Positions 29,422-39,601 of a DNA stretch of 64,000 nucleotides are shown in pieces (positions within the stretch are counted from its first letter, which is position 1; the number at the start of each line of letters is the position of its first letter). Under the pieces are notes generated by a model. The model saw nothing but the letters and a program-made list of their open reading frames with translations, did not search any database and was not told the DNA's origin. The position numbers and the translations under genes were made by a program. The stretch comes from Alteromonas stellipolaris. Lineage in GTDB: Bacteria; Pseudomonadota; Gammaproteobacteria; Enterobacterales; Alteromonadaceae. The stretch is taken from NCBI RefSeq assembly GCF_001562115.1, contig NZ_CP013926.1, positions 558,001 to 622,000 on the forward strand, in the 5' to 3' direction.

Positions 29422-29916
29422 ATGGCAAAAGTCGCAATAGTTATGGGCTCAACTTCAGACTGGCCTACCATGCAACAAGCAGCAAAAATGCTGAAGTCGT
29501 TTGGTGTTGAATTCGACGCAAAAGTGGTGTCAGCACACAGAACGCCAAACTTGTTGGTTGAATTTGCTGAAGGTGCAGCAGATGAAGGCTTTAGTGCCAT
29601 TATTGCTGGCGCAGGTGGTGCAGCACACTTACCGGGTATGATTGCTGCGCACACGCACTTGCCAGTATTCGGTTGCCCAGTAAAATCTAAAGCATTAAGC
29701 GGTCTTGATTCCCTGTTATCAATTGTACAAATGCCTAAAGGCGTTGCGGTTGGCACATTAGCCATCGGCGAAGCGGGTGCAGCCAATGCAGGCTTGCTAG
29801 CGGCGCAAGTGGTGGCACTGCAAGATACTAACGTACGCGATGCGGTTATTGCCTTTCGACAGCAGCAAACTGAGACGGTGTTGGCTTCAAGCAACACTTT
29901 GGAGCTTGACGAATGA
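29422..29916 (+). CDS. purE: N5-carboxyaminoimidazole ribonucleotide mutase
   Basis: A 164-residue class I PurE that converts N5-CAIR, made by PurK, to CAIR in purine synthesis. The conserved GSTSDWPTM (9-17), SAHRTP with the catalytic-site His39, and [11 protein letters not shown] are present, as is the C-terminal [11 protein letters not shown] -10-like TACAAT lies at 29368-29373. Its ATGA stop/start overlaps purK by four bases, giving a classical coupled purEK operon. It is divergent from nhaA. Confidence 0.97.
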   Translation: MAKVAIVMGSTSDWPTMQQAAKMLKSFGVEFDAKVVSAHRTPNLLVEFAEGAADEGFSAIIAGAGGAAHLPGMIAAHTHLPVFGCPVKSKALSGLDSLLSIVQMPKGVAVGTLAIGEAGAANAGLLAAQVVALQDTNVRDAVIAFRQQQTETVLASSNTLELDE

Positions 29917-31049
29917 GAGTAGTCGTTTACGGTGCAGGCCAATTGGCGCAAATGATGTATTTGGCGGGCAGTCCGCTTGGCATTGAAGTGCTGGCTGTCG
30001 ACGTAAACAACGATACTGTCGTGCACCCAGTAAGTAAAACTCCCCTGGATACTTCTTTAGATCAAGCCTTAGAAGGTGCTGACGCACTTACGGTAGAATT
30101 TGAGCATGTGCCCGAACACTTACTCGAAGAAGCCACCAAAACGGGCAAGTTAATGCCCAGTATTGAAAGTATTTTAGTTGGCGCTGATAGAGTGCGAGAG
30201 AAAGCATTGCTTGAGGGCATGAAGGTTGCTAACAGTGCGCACCGCATAGTTACCCATCTAGATCAGCTCGATGAATGCATTGAAGCGTTGGGCGAGAAGC
30301 TTATTCTAAAATCCAGTCGAGATGGCTACGATGGTTATGGGCAGTGGCGATTAGCCAATAAAGATGAGTTACCAGAGCTTAAACGAGCCTTAGCGACTTT
30401 AAATTTAGAGAAAGTGCCTCTTGTAGTAGAGAAGATGGTGCCTTTTGAGCGTGAACTTTCTTTAATAGGCGTACGTAATAAGCAAGGTGATGTGCGTACA
30501 TACCCGCTTGCTGAAAACTTACATTATCAAGGCCAACTTCATGTTTCGGTTGCCCCGGCTACCCATGTTGACGATGTGCTTCAAGCTAAAGCTCACGATA
30601 TTTTTGTGAAACTGGCTGAAGGCATGGACTATATCGGCGTGTTAGCGGTTGAATTGTTCCAATGTGGTGATGAACTCTTAGTTAATGAACTTGCGCCTAG
30701 AGTGCATAACTCTGGTCATTGGAGTCAATCGGGTGCAGTAACCAGCCAATTTGAAAATCATCTTCGCGCAATTTGTGGTTTACCTTTAGGTGACACATCG
30801 GCTATTGGCCCAAGCGCAATGATAAATATTATTGGCTGCAGTAGTTTTTCAAGAGAACTTTTGAGTATTGATGGCAGTCATTTGCACTGGTATGGAAAAT
30901 CGGTGCGTGAAAAGCGCAAGATGGGTCATATCAATGTCACCACTGACAGCTACACAAAACTGGGCGAAAAATTACACGATTTGAGTCAATATTTGCCATT
31001 AGAGTACTTTCCTAAACTGATTGGCGAGGCAAAACGTTTAAAAGGTTGA
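29913..31049 (+). CDS. purK: N5-carboxyaminoimidazole ribonucleotide synthetase
   Basis: A 378-residue ATP-grasp enzyme that carboxylates AIR with bicarbonate and ATP to N5-CAIR, the substrate of PurE. The N-terminal Rossmann-like segment [16 protein letters not shown] is followed by the ATP-grasp core ([13 protein letters not shown], about 130-142; [37 protein letters not shown]). It overlaps purE by four bases. The stop codon sits at the centre of a perfect inverted repeat that also carries the -35 of the downstream tRNA promoter. Confidence 0.96.
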   Translation: MRVVVYGAGQLAQMMYLAGSPLGIEVLAVDVNNDTVVHPVSKTPLDTSLDQALEGADALTVEFEHVPEHLLEEATKTGKLMPSIESILVGADRVREKALLEGMKVANSAHRIVTHLDQLDECIEALGEKLILKSSRDGYDGYGQWRLANKDELPELKRALATLNLEKVPLVVEKMVPFERELSLIGVRNKQGDVRTYPLAENLHYQGQLHVSVAPATHVDDVLQAKAHDIFVKLAEGMDYIGVLAVELFQCGDELLVNELAPRVHNSGHWSQSGAVTSQFENHLRAICGLPLGDTSAIGPSAMINIIGCSSFSRELLSIDGSHLHWYGKSVREKRKMGHINVTTDSYTKLGEKLHDLSQYLPLEYFPKLIGEAKRLKG

Positions 31050-31060
31050 CAACCTTTTAA
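31038..31060. repeat. 10-bp perfect inverted repeat at the purK stop codon
   Basis: TTAAAAGGTT at 31038-31047 and AACCTTTTAA at 31051-31060 flank GAC, which is part of the purK stop region. It contains the TTGACA of the tRNA-Thr promoter. No uninterrupted T-run follows, so it would be at best a weak terminator for purK. Confidence 0.6.
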
Positions 31061-31073
31061 TTGTGGCTATTAT
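31046..31073 (+). promoter_or_regulatory. Promoter of tRNA-Thr
   Basis: A consensus TTGACA at 31046-31051 and TATTAT at 31068-31073 with 16 bp between, about 38 bases before the mature tRNA 5' end. The -35 overlaps the last codon and stop of purK. Confidence 0.7.
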
Positions 31074-31110
31074 ACGCATCCGCTGTTAACCCAGCGGGTG
31101 TGAAAAGTGT

Positions 31111-31186
<76 letters not shown>

Positions 31187-31357
31187 TTCTTTCACACTAA
31201 AGCCTTCACGCAGTTTTTTTATCTAGTGCTTTCTAAGTTAACTCCCTCGTTATCGTTTTTCCCTTTCGGGATACATTTCCAGTTTTTCTATATTTTCTTC
31301 TTTATTAAATAAACCTACCGTACACTAGCAGCCAGTTTTTATTTTGGAAGCGGCGGT

Positions 31358-31843
31358 ATGACGCCTAATACTCACTCATTATCCTTTAAGTTACTTGCCT
31401 TGTTTATGTTTGCGCTGACCGCGTGCAGCGTTCAAGCTACGCACCCTATTTCTATTAGCGACGGTTACGCTCGCGCCACGTTCCCCATGGCACAATCTGC
31501 AGCCCTTTACTTCACTTTGCATAATGAAAGCGACACTCCGGCTAAATTAACGGGTGTAACGGTGAGCGGTGATATTGCCAGCGACGCGCAAATTCATACT
31601 ACCGAAATGAGCGATGACATGATGCGTATGCGAGAAGTAAAAGAAGGTATAGACATTGCGCCAAATGAGTCACTTTCCTTTACGTCTGGCGGTTATCACG
31701 TGATGTTGTTGGGATTAGAAAAAGGGCTGGTTGAAGGAAGTAGTGTGTCATTGACCTTGTCTTTCGATAACGCCGCTAATTACACCGTAGAATTGCCGGT
31801 TAAAGGAATGGGTAAAGAAGCCGGCCATCGGCATCATCATTGA
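31358..31843 (+). CDS. Periplasmic copper chaperone, PCu(A)C family
   Basis: A 161-residue exported protein. The N-terminus ends in LTAC (about 20-23), a plausible lipobox, so it may be an outer- or inner-membrane lipoprotein. The PCu(A)C copper(I) site is formed by His and Met residues in IHTTEMSDDMMRMREV (about 85-100) and SGGYHVMLLGL (about 117-127). The C-terminus adds a histidine cluster (HRHHH). Family members deliver copper to the CuA or CuB site of cytochrome oxidase. No Sco or oxidase gene is nearby. The next gene is dps, on the same strand but with its own regulatory space. Confidence 0.9.
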   Translation: MTPNTHSLSFKLLALFMFALTACSVQATHPISISDGYARATFPMAQSAALYFTLHNESDTPAKLTGVTVSGDIASDAQIHTTEMSDDMMRMREVKEGIDIAPNESLSFTSGGYHVMLLGLEKGLVEGSSVSLTLSFDNAANYTVELPVKGMGKEAGHRHHH

Positions 31844-31847
31844 AGTA

Positions 31848-31879
31848 AATCGTTAAAGTAGATGTGTACAATCGTTAAA
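31848..31879. promoter_or_regulatory. Direct repeat AATCGTTAAA upstream of dps
   Basis: The ten-base sequence AATCGTTAAA occurs at 31848-31857 and 31870-31879. The start-to-start spacing of 22 bp is about two helical turns. It lies about 105-135 bases before the dps start and may be an activator or repressor site. Confidence 0.4.
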
Positions 31880-31982
31880 ATTATAATCCAAATCAATATT
31901 CTTAGAGTATCATTAAGGTAAGATTTGAATGGTATTCCCCATTCTAAATTAGTGAATTAGTTGCTAACCCAAGGAGAGATAT

Positions 31983-32456
31983 ATGAGCAAGATTGATATC
32001 GGCATTTCAGAAGAAGATCGTAATGCGGTGGCTGAAGGCCTTAAAAAACTATTAGCAGATTCTTACACGCTCTATCTACAAACCCATAACTTCCATTGGA
32101 ATGTAGAAGGCCCACAGTTTAGACAACTACATTTGATGTTTGAAGAGCAATACACAGAGCTTGCAGAAGCCGTAGATGAAATTGCAGAGCGTATTCGTAC
32201 ACTTGGTGTATCAGCGCCAGGTACTTACAAGTCGTTCGCTGAACTAAGCGCAATTGACGAAGTGGAAGGCGTACCTGAAGCATCAGAAATGGTGGCTTTA
32301 CTGACTCACGGTCATGAGCAAGTGGTTAAGACATCACGTGATTCACTTAAGTTAGCGCAAGACGCAGACGATGAGTCTTCTGCTGCACTTATTGGCGATC
32401 GTATGCGCGTTCACGAAAAGTCTGCTTGGATGCTTCGCGCAATGTTGGCAAAATAA
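31983..32456 (+). CDS. dps: Dps-type DNA-binding ferritin
   Basis: A 157-residue ferritin-like protein that forms dodecamers, oxidises iron with peroxide and protects DNA under stress. The inter-subunit ferroxidase ligands are visible: His38 ([10 protein letters not shown]), His50 (LHLMF), Asp65 and Glu69 ([13 protein letters not shown]). The N-terminus is short and weakly charged, so DNA compaction by the usual Lys-rich tail is uncertain. A strong AAGGAGAG ribosome-binding site precedes ATG 31983. The sugar dehydrogenase gene starts 29 bases after its stop. Confidence 0.95.
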   Translation: MSKIDIGISEEDRNAVAEGLKKLLADSYTLYLQTHNFHWNVEGPQFRQLHLMFEEQYTELAEAVDEIAERIRTLGVSAPGTYKSFAELSAIDEVEGVPEASEMVALLTHGHEQVVKTSRDSLKLAQDADDESSAALIGDRMRVHEKSAWMLRAMLAK

Positions 32457-32485
32457 GCCGGAATATACTTCACGGCGGAAAAATT

Positions 32486-33619
32486 ATGACACGCACTATA
32501 GTAAATGTGCTGTCTGTTTGTACATTAACGCTGGCTGGGGCAACTCAGCCAGCGTTTTCGCAACAAGCAGACGCTAAAACTCCCACAAATGAAAATCTTG
32601 TCGTTACTGAATTAGCACAAGGGTTAGTTCACCCTTGGGGAATGACCTTCCTACCTAATGGCGATATGTTAGTTACCGAACGCGAGGGTGGCATTAGGCG
32701 CCTAAGTCAATCTGGTGAACTATCGCCGCGCTTGTCAAATGTGCCTAAGGTAGAAGCGAACAATCAGGGTGGTATGTTAGATATTGCTATCGATCCTGAA
32801 TTTGAAACTAACAACACGGTTTATTTTTGTTTCAGCCAACCTGGTGAAGGTGGAAGCAGCAGTAGTGTTGCCAAAGCCACGCTAAACGGTAACACGCTGG
32901 CAAATGTAGAAACTATTTTTAGTGCCGCGCCACTAATTGACAACGGCTTTCACTTTGGTTGTCGTTTAGCGTTTGATGCCAACAAGCAATTGTTTATCAC
33001 CTTGGGTGACCGTTATAAATACATGAAGGAAGCACAAAATACCGATAACCATTTCGGTACTATTGTGCGCATTAATCGCGATGGCAGTGTGCCTAGCGAT
33101 AATCCTTTTACTGACGGTAAGGCCCCTGAAATCTATAGCTACGGCCACCGAAATGTTCAAGGCATTACCATTCACCCTGAAACCGGTGAAGTATGGGCAA
33201 TGGAGCACGGACCCAAAGGCGGTGATGAAGTTAACTTGCTGTCTAAAGGTGCCAACTACGGTTGGCCTGTCATTACCTATGGTATTGATTACAGCGGCGA
33301 CATTATCAGTGATAAAACCCATATGGACGGTATGGAGCAGCCAGTACTTTACTGGGACCCTTCTATTGCCCCAAGCGGTATGGCGTTCTACCAAGGTGAC
33401 TTGTTTCCACAGTGGAACGGAGATTTGTTGGTAGGCTCGTTAAAGTTCACGCATTTACGACGTATCGAGATGGATGGCGGTAAACCTGGGGAGCAGCATG
33501 AATATATGCGTGATAACCAAGCCCGTATTCGTGATGTAGAAGTTGGGCCTAACGGTGCTATTTATCTGCTAACAGATGCCACCAACGGTAAAGTATTAAA
33601 ACTTACCCCCGCCAAGTAA
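32486..33619 (+). CDS. PQQ-dependent aldose sugar dehydrogenase (Asd/YliI family)
   Basis: A 377-residue periplasmic beta-propeller of the soluble glucose/sorbosone dehydrogenase type. The signal peptide (VNVLSVCTLTLAGATQPAFSQ) ends near residue 26. Family segments are LVHPWGMTFLPNGDMLVTEREGG, GMLDIAIDPEF, SYGHRNVQGI, WAMEHGPKGGDEVNLL and NYGWPVITYG. Relatives oxidise aldoses with PQQ as cofactor. Neither PQQ synthesis nor an electron acceptor is encoded here. The frame opens upstream inside dps (32426), but ATG 32486 follows GGCGGAAA and gives the signal peptide. A terminator follows. Confidence 0.9.
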   Translation: MTRTIVNVLSVCTLTLAGATQPAFSQQADAKTPTNENLVVTELAQGLVHPWGMTFLPNGDMLVTEREGGIRRLSQSGELSPRLSNVPKVEANNQGGMLDIAIDPEFETNNTVYFCFSQPGEGGSSSSVAKATLNGNTLANVETIFSAAPLIDNGFHFGCRLAFDANKQLFITLGDRYKYMKEAQNTDNHFGTIVRINRDGSVPSDNPFTDGKAPEIYSYGHRNVQGITIHPETGEVWAMEHGPKGGDEVNLLSKGANYGWPVITYGIDYSGDIISDKTHMDGMEQPVLYWDPSIAPSGMAFYQGDLFPQWNGDLLVGSLKFTHLRRIEMDGGKPGEQHEYMRDNQARIRDVEVGPNGAIYLLTDATNGKVLKLTPAK

Positions 33620-33674
33620 ATGGTAGGCGTAATCTTATTTTTAGTGTGTTGAAAGCGACTAGATTTTAAAATTC

Positions 33675-33724
33675 AAAAAGCCAGCGTACAGGGGGTTATT
33701 TCACTGTGTACGTCTGGCTTTTTT
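33675..33724 (+). terminator. Intrinsic terminator after the sugar dehydrogenase
   Basis: A long stem AAAAAGCCAGCGTACA (33675-33690) pairs with TGTACGTCTGGCTTTTTT (33707-33724) with one bulged base, followed by more T. Confidence 0.85.
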
Positions 33725-33761
33725 GTTTTTTAACCCGACAAAATTTTAACGTTGATAGGCA

Positions 33762-34091
33762 TCAAGCCCTAAGACTGACTTTACCTATTAAAATGTCCTT
33801 AAACATCACCCAGTCACCCAATAAGCTATAGAGCGGGTGGCGAAAAGTCGCAGGCCTATTTTTCTCATAAAAGAAATGCCCCACCCACGCAAAACCGTAG
33901 CCTACTACTGGGATCAGCAATAACAAAGCTAAGTTGCCCGTCATTATGCTACTGGCGATAACACCTAACACTAACCATGAACCAATAAAGTGTAATTTTC
34001 TGCAGGTTAAATTGGCATGTTCCGCAAGATAATAAGGATAAAACTCGCTAAAAGATTGAAATTGAGTTTGAACGTTTGACTCGGTAGCCAT
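33762..34091 (-). CDS. DUF962 / Mpo1-like membrane protein
   Basis: A 109-residue protein of the DUF962 family. It has two or three membrane helices (SWLVLGVIASSIM, LALLLLIPVVGYGFAWVGHFF) and the conserved FYPYYLAEHANLTCRKLHFIG opening and NRPATFRHPLYSLLGD segment. The yeast member Mpo1 is an iron-dependent dioxygenase of 2-hydroxy fatty acids, and the conserved His residues here could be the iron ligands. Bacterial function is not established. It is divergent from the CnoX-like gene. Confidence 0.88.
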   Translation of the reverse strand: MATESNVQTQFQSFSEFYPYYLAEHANLTCRKLHFIGSWLVLGVIASSIMTGNLALLLLIPVVGYGFAWVGHFFYEKNRPATFRHPLYSLLGDWVMFKDILIGKVSLRA

Positions 34092-34266
34092 GGCGTAGCC
34101 CTCCAGTGAGTGTCGTCATGCATAAATTAACAACAAATTAACACGCGAGCGTAGGTAAGTATGTCGTGAATACGACATTGTTGCCGATTTTTTGTAGCGG
34201 TTGTTTTTTGCTATGAGTTACCCCATATTCATTGTCAGAAAATAAATGTTTTAAAAGGCCCACTTT

Positions 34267-35136
34267 ATGGACAATCTTGTTGCGAACAATGCGGCAACTA
34301 TCGTTGATATTACTGTTGAAAATTTTCAGCAGGTTATCTTAGAAGCATCACAAGAAAAGCTGGTGCTAATTGATTTTTGGGCAGACTGGTGTGAGCCATG
34401 TAAAGATCTACTGCCTATCTTAGAAAAGATAGCAGGAGAGTATGCACAGCATCTTATTCTTGCGAAGGTAGATTGTGAAACGCAGCAAGAAGTTGCAGGT
34501 CAATTTGGCATTCGTAGCTTGCCAACTGTGATGGTAGTGCAAAACGGCCAACCTGTTGATGGCTTTGCGGGCGTGCAACCTGAAGCACAAATTCGTGAGA
34601 TGCTAGCTAAGTACCTGCCTAATCCTGAAGATGATTTTCTTGCAGCAGCAGGACAAGCCATTCAAAAAGGTGATTACGTAGAAGGCTTATCGAATGCGAA
34701 GCAAGTCTTAGAGATGAGCCCTGATAATATCAATGCCAAATATATGGTCATTGATTGCTACATTGAGACTGGGTCGCTAACACAGGCTAAAGCCTTGTTA
34801 GAAGAGATAAAGTTAGTCGATCAAGATGCGCGCTATAATACCCTTAACGGTAAAATAGAGCTTGCTGAACAGGCAGCCGATACACCAGAAATTCGCCAAT
34901 TGCAGGCGTCGGTATCGGCTAACCCCGATGATTTACAACTCAAAGTAGATTTGGCTGTGCAACTACACCAAGCCAATAAATCGGAAGAAGCGTTATCCTT
35001 GCTGCTCAGCGTACTTAAAAAAGAGCTAGGGTTTGGGGATGCACGTAAAATCATGCTGGATATGATTAATGCGTTAACCGATGGTGATGCGCTTAAATCT
35101 GAGTATCGACGTAAAGTGTATAGCTTGCTTTACTAG
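34267..35136 (+). CDS. cnoX: Thioredoxin-TPR co-chaperone, CnoX/YbbN-like
   Basis: A 289-residue protein with an N-terminal thioredoxin domain (about 12-115) and a C-terminal TPR-like helical region (about 120-289). E. coli CnoX holds unfolding proteins under hypochlorous acid stress and hands them to GroEL. Here the thioredoxin site is WCEPC (Cys42, Cys45), a full CxxC, whereas E. coli CnoX lacks it. The protein may therefore have reductase activity, as in CnoX of some other bacteria. cis-Pro is in IRSLPTVMV. The symbol is given by domain architecture. Confidence 0.85.
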   Translation: MDNLVANNAATIVDITVENFQQVILEASQEKLVLIDFWADWCEPCKDLLPILEKIAGEYAQHLILAKVDCETQQEVAGQFGIRSLPTVMVVQNGQPVDGFAGVQPEAQIREMLAKYLPNPEDDFLAAAGQAIQKGDYVEGLSNAKQVLEMSPDNINAKYMVIDCYIETGSLTQAKALLEEIKLVDQDARYNTLNGKIELAEQAADTPEIRQLQASVSANPDDLQLKVDLAVQLHQANKSEEALSLLLSVLKKELGFGDARKIMLDMINALTDGDALKSEYRRKVYSLLY

Positions 35137-35146
35137 CAATTAAATT

Positions 35147-35168
35147 TAAGGGCACAGATACGCCCTTA
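35147..35168. terminator. Possible hairpin terminator between cnoX and the 35166 gene
   Basis: TAAGGGC at 35147-35153 and GCCCTTA at 35162-35168 form a seven-pair stem with an eight-base loop, followed by CGTTTT. The right arm includes the stop codon of the converging minus-strand gene. The T-run is short. Confidence 0.45.
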
Positions 35169-35591
35169 CGTTTTCGCTATAGGTGAAAAGCCTTCCTTGT
35201 CTAGCCAATTAAGCGCTGCAAAGTAATGTTGAAAGTAGTTTCTTTCATAACCGTTTAAATCAAACGAGCGCTCTTTGGCTGGGTGGGTATATTCTAATTG
35301 CGCGCGCTTAACCATGCCTGTATCTAACACATAGGCAGAGCGTTTTAGCCCTTTAGTAATGCTAAATTTTATAGCGTCAACGATGATTTGTTGTGTATCT
35401 GGTGTCGATAACACCCACCTTCGACCATCTAGCAAAGCACCCCAAGGTTTGTCATCGAACCTGCTCACTAGGTCATGCATTTCTTCAGTAAAGGCTTCTG
35501 CGGTTTTTAAATTCCACGCACCCGTAGCAAACACTTCCAATACATTCCCAGAGATATCTAACGCATAATTTCCATATTTGGGAAAACGCAT
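35166..35591 (-). CDS. Conserved hypothetical protein, possibly STAS/SpoIIAA-like
   Basis: A 141-residue soluble protein, not firmly recognised. The pattern (YALDISGNVLEVFATGAWNLKTAEAFTEEMHDLV, then WGALLDGRRWVLSTPDT, then RSAYVLDTGMVKRAQLE) alternates beta strands and helices. It recalls the SpoIIAA/STAS-like fold seen in small proteins with unknown partners. No signal peptide or membrane helix. It is convergent with cnoX and has a long intergenic space (281 bp) before the divergent DUF2065 gene. Coding status is good; the fold suggestion is weak. Confidence 0.7.
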   Translation of the reverse strand: MRFPKYGNYALDISGNVLEVFATGAWNLKTAEAFTEEMHDLVSRFDDKPWGALLDGRRWVLSTPDTQQIIVDAIKFSITKGLKRSAYVLDTGMVKRAQLEYTHPAKERSFDLNGYERNYFQHYFAALNWLDKEGFSPIAKT

Positions 35592-35872
35592 GAATTTGTT
35601 TCCGTGTGATTAAGTGCAATACTCTACGTATAGCAGATGATATATTTTTTGCACTACTTTGCGTTAAAAAAAAGTGAAAAATTTCAGTAGGTTGAATATA
35701 AAATGCTCGAATAACCATTAGGTTAGCAAAATAGGGTATTTATATGTGTTAATCCCTAATGAGCCATTACTATGCTTAAGTGACTACTTTAAGCGCATCT
35801 AGCTGCTACTAGGCTTTAAAATATATGGCGCAGATACACGAAAATAATTTAGATAAAACAGTGAGGTATAGA

Positions 35873-36058
35873 ATGGACTGGCTTTGGCCCGCGCTAGCAA
35901 TAGTGCTTATTGTAGAAGGCATAGGCCCTTTGTTATTCCCTACACGCTGGCGCTTATACTTATTACAAATAAGCCAGATGCAGACCAATCAACTACGACA
36001 AACCGGCGGTGTATTGGTTGTCATCGGTGTGGTTTGTCTTTTTTACTTGTCACAATAA
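35873..36058 (+). CDS. DUF2065 (YjeT-like) small membrane protein
   Basis: A 61-residue protein with two membrane helices (PALAIVLIVEGIGPLLF and GGVLVVIGVVCLFYL) joined by a basic loop (PTRWRLYLLQ), matching DUF2065/YjeT. In E. coli yjeT also lies directly upstream of purA. The frame opens at 35825, but GAGG at 35863-35866 sets ATG 35873 as start. Function unknown. Confidence 0.88.
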   Translation: MDWLWPALAIVLIVEGIGPLLFPTRWRLYLLQISQMQTNQLRQTGGVLVVIGVVCLFYLSQ

Positions 36059-36225
36059 GTCTAATTGCGTAACTAAAAATAGTTAGAGTATACAGATGCT
36101 TAGCGAGTTACAGACTGAAAAAGACCATGAGTTTCCAATAACTGGCGCATTTTTGCGCATAAAACAGATGATAAAGGGTATAAAATTTTGATAGAATCCC
36201 CGCCTAATTTTCTTACACAATATGA

Positions 36226-37527
<1,302 letters not shown>

Positions 37528-37554
37528 ACTAGCCCCGTCTAGTTAGGCTATTTG

Positions 37555-37590
37555 AAAGCCCGGTACTTATTTTAAGTACCGGGCTTTTTT
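37555..37590 (+). terminator. Intrinsic terminator after purA
   Basis: A fifteen-pair perfect stem AAAGCCCGGTACTTA (37555-37569) with TAAGTACCGGGCTTT (37573-37587) over TTT, followed by T to 37590. Confidence 0.93.
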
Positions 37591-37764
37591 GTGTAGGCAA
37601 TAAACTGAGATTGAGGTAATAATTAAACATTAATTAACAAAATAATTGGGTTGTGGTTTATTGCCCTCATTACTATAAGATAAATATTGGCTTATTCGGT
37701 TGCGCCTGATCTTGAATTTAAAAACCAGCAGGTCAACAGTCTTCACATGCAGGTGGAATGTATT

Positions 37765-39171
37765 ATGTCTAATCAACCAACGCTTCACGCCGTAGAACCC
37801 AGTTTTTGCTTTCTCGATACGGTAGCTTCGCTTCAAACTAGTTTTAGATCTGGCAAAACCCGCTCATTAGAATGGCGTAAGAGTCAATTAGATGCCCTAA
37901 AGCGACTGTTGATTGAAAACGAAAAAGAGATCTTACAAGCACTCCATCAAGATTTAGGCAAAAGCGAAAGTGAAGCTTACGTGGCCGAACATGGCTTTTT
38001 GCTATCGGATATTAAACATACCCTTAAACATTTAAATAAATGGATGCAGTCTCGTAAGGTATCAACTCCGCTTATTGCATGGCCGGGTAAGAGCTTTCAG
38101 CAACCAGAGCCTTTGGGTACAGTGCTTATTATAGGCGCGTGGAATTACCCTCTTCAGTTGTTGCTAGCGCCTTACATTGCGGCATTAGCGGCAGGTAACT
38201 GTGCGGTGTTAAAACCATCCGAATTATCTGTTGAAACCTCAACGATTGTGGCAAAACTTATTCCTCAATATATGGATACTTCGTGTGTTCAGGTGATTGA
38301 GGGCGGGAAGGAAGAATCGTCGGCATTACTTGCGTGTAAATGGGATCATATTTTCTACACCGGCGGCGAGGCGGTTGGCAAAATTGTTATGTCTGCTGCC
38401 GCTCGGCATTTAACCCCAGTTACGCTAGAACTGGGTGGTAAAAGCCCCTGTATTGTTGATAGCACTACCAACTTGAAAATTACTGCGCGCCGAATTGTAT
38501 GGGGCAAATGGATGAATGCAGGGCAAACCTGTATCGCGCCCGACTACGTGCTAGTGGTGAAAGGCTTTGAACAAAAGTTAATAGACGCTATTAAAAAAGA
38601 GCTTAAATCCCAATTTGGTAAAAACCCTTTTTCGTCGAATGATTATGGAAATATCATCAATACCCGCCATTTACATCGATTACAAGGCTACCTCGATGGG
38701 GTTAATGTGGTTTACGGTGGCGATGTAAATGAAGCAAGACCCGCGATGACGCCCACATTGGTGCTCGACCCTGCGAAAGACAGTGCCATCATGCAAGAAG
38801 AGATTTTCGGTCCTATCTTACCCATAGTGCCCGTGAGCTCTATCGATGAAGCCATCGGTTTCGTTAACGACAGACCTAAACCTTTAGCCCTATATGCCTT
38901 TAGCGAAAGTGATAAAGTACTGAATAGTATTATTGAAAAAACCAGCTCTGGCAGTGTTTGCACTAACGATACGATGATATTTATGACTAACCCAGAACTT
39001 CCCTTTGGCGGCGTAGGTAATAGCGGTATGGGCAGCTACCATGGCCAAGCTGGGTTCGATACCTTTAGTCATTTAAAAACAGTGATGAAACGGGCTTTCG
39101 CGTTGGATGCACCCGTACGCTATGCACCGTTTTCTAAATTCAAATTATCGTTACTGAAGAAATTCTTATAG
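37765..39171 (+). CDS. Aldehyde dehydrogenase (class 3 / coniferyl-aldehyde type)
   Basis: A 468-residue NAD(P)-dependent aldehyde dehydrogenase of the shorter class-3-like group. The general base Glu222 is in LELGGKSP and the nucleophile Cys256 in GQTCIAPDYV. The Rossmann part has GAWNYPLQLLLAP and KPSELS, and the C-terminal EEIFGPILP and PFGGVGNSGMG segments are present. Oxidises aldehydes to acids; such enzymes act on fatty or aromatic aldehydes. The frame is open to 37687, but ATG 37765 follows AGGTGGAA. The VOC gene starts 10 bases after its stop. Confidence 0.92.
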   Translation: MSNQPTLHAVEPSFCFLDTVASLQTSFRSGKTRSLEWRKSQLDALKRLLIENEKEILQALHQDLGKSESEAYVAEHGFLLSDIKHTLKHLNKWMQSRKVSTPLIAWPGKSFQQPEPLGTVLIIGAWNYPLQLLLAPYIAALAAGNCAVLKPSELSVETSTIVAKLIPQYMDTSCVQVIEGGKEESSALLACKWDHIFYTGGEAVGKIVMSAAARHLTPVTLELGGKSPCIVDSTTNLKITARRIVWGKWMNAGQTCIAPDYVLVVKGFEQKLIDAIKKELKSQFGKNPFSSNDYGNIINTRHLHRLQGYLDGVNVVYGGDVNEARPAMTPTLVLDPAKDSAIMQEEIFGPILPIVPVSSIDEAIGFVNDRPKPLALYAFSESDKVLNSIIEKTSSGSVCTNDTMIFMTNPELPFGGVGNSGMGSYHGQAGFDTFSHLKTVMKRAFALDAPVRYAPFSKFKLSLLKKFL

Positions 39172-39181
39172 GATTCAATAT

Positions 39182-39601
39182 ATGGCGCAGCCGTTTCATT
39201 TAGCAATACCGGTTAGTAATCTTGCTAATGCAGAAGCTTTTTATGGAGAACTGTTAGGCTGTGAAAAAGGCCGCAGTGATAGCCAGTGGATTGATTGGAA
39301 TTTTTTCGGTCATCAGTTGGTGACACACTGTGTTGAAAAGATGCCGTCACCGCCTTCCCATAATGGAGTTGATAGTCATGCTGTGCCTGTGCCGCATTTT
39401 GGCGTGGTGCTTGATATGCCGCAGTGGCAGGCGCTAGCCGACAAGGTAAGCGCTGCAGATATTGAATTTGTTATTGAGCCCTATATTCGGTTTAAAGATC
39501 AGCCGGGCGAGCAAGCTACTATGTTCTTTATGGACTACTGCGGTAATGCACTGGAGTTCAAAGCATTTGCCTCTATCGAACAGTTATTTGCGACTGATTA
39601 A
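39182..39601 (+). CDS. VOC-superfamily (glyoxalase-like) protein
   Basis: A 139-residue single VOC module. The N-terminus FHLAIPVSNLANAEAFYGELLGCEKGR and the end MDYCGNALEFKAF are characteristic, with a possible metal-binding His in FHLAI, a His in PHFGVVLD, and Glu in ALEFKA. Activity is unknown; similar proteins are often annotated as glyoxalase or dioxygenase. It is probably co-transcribed with the aldehyde dehydrogenase and overlaps the converging PepSY gene by four bases. Confidence 0.87.
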   Translation: MAQPFHLAIPVSNLANAEAFYGELLGCEKGRSDSQWIDWNFFGHQLVTHCVEKMPSPPSHNGVDSHAVPVPHFGVVLDMPQWQALADKVSAADIEFVIEPYIRFKDQPGEQATMFFMDYCGNALEFKAFASIEQLFATD

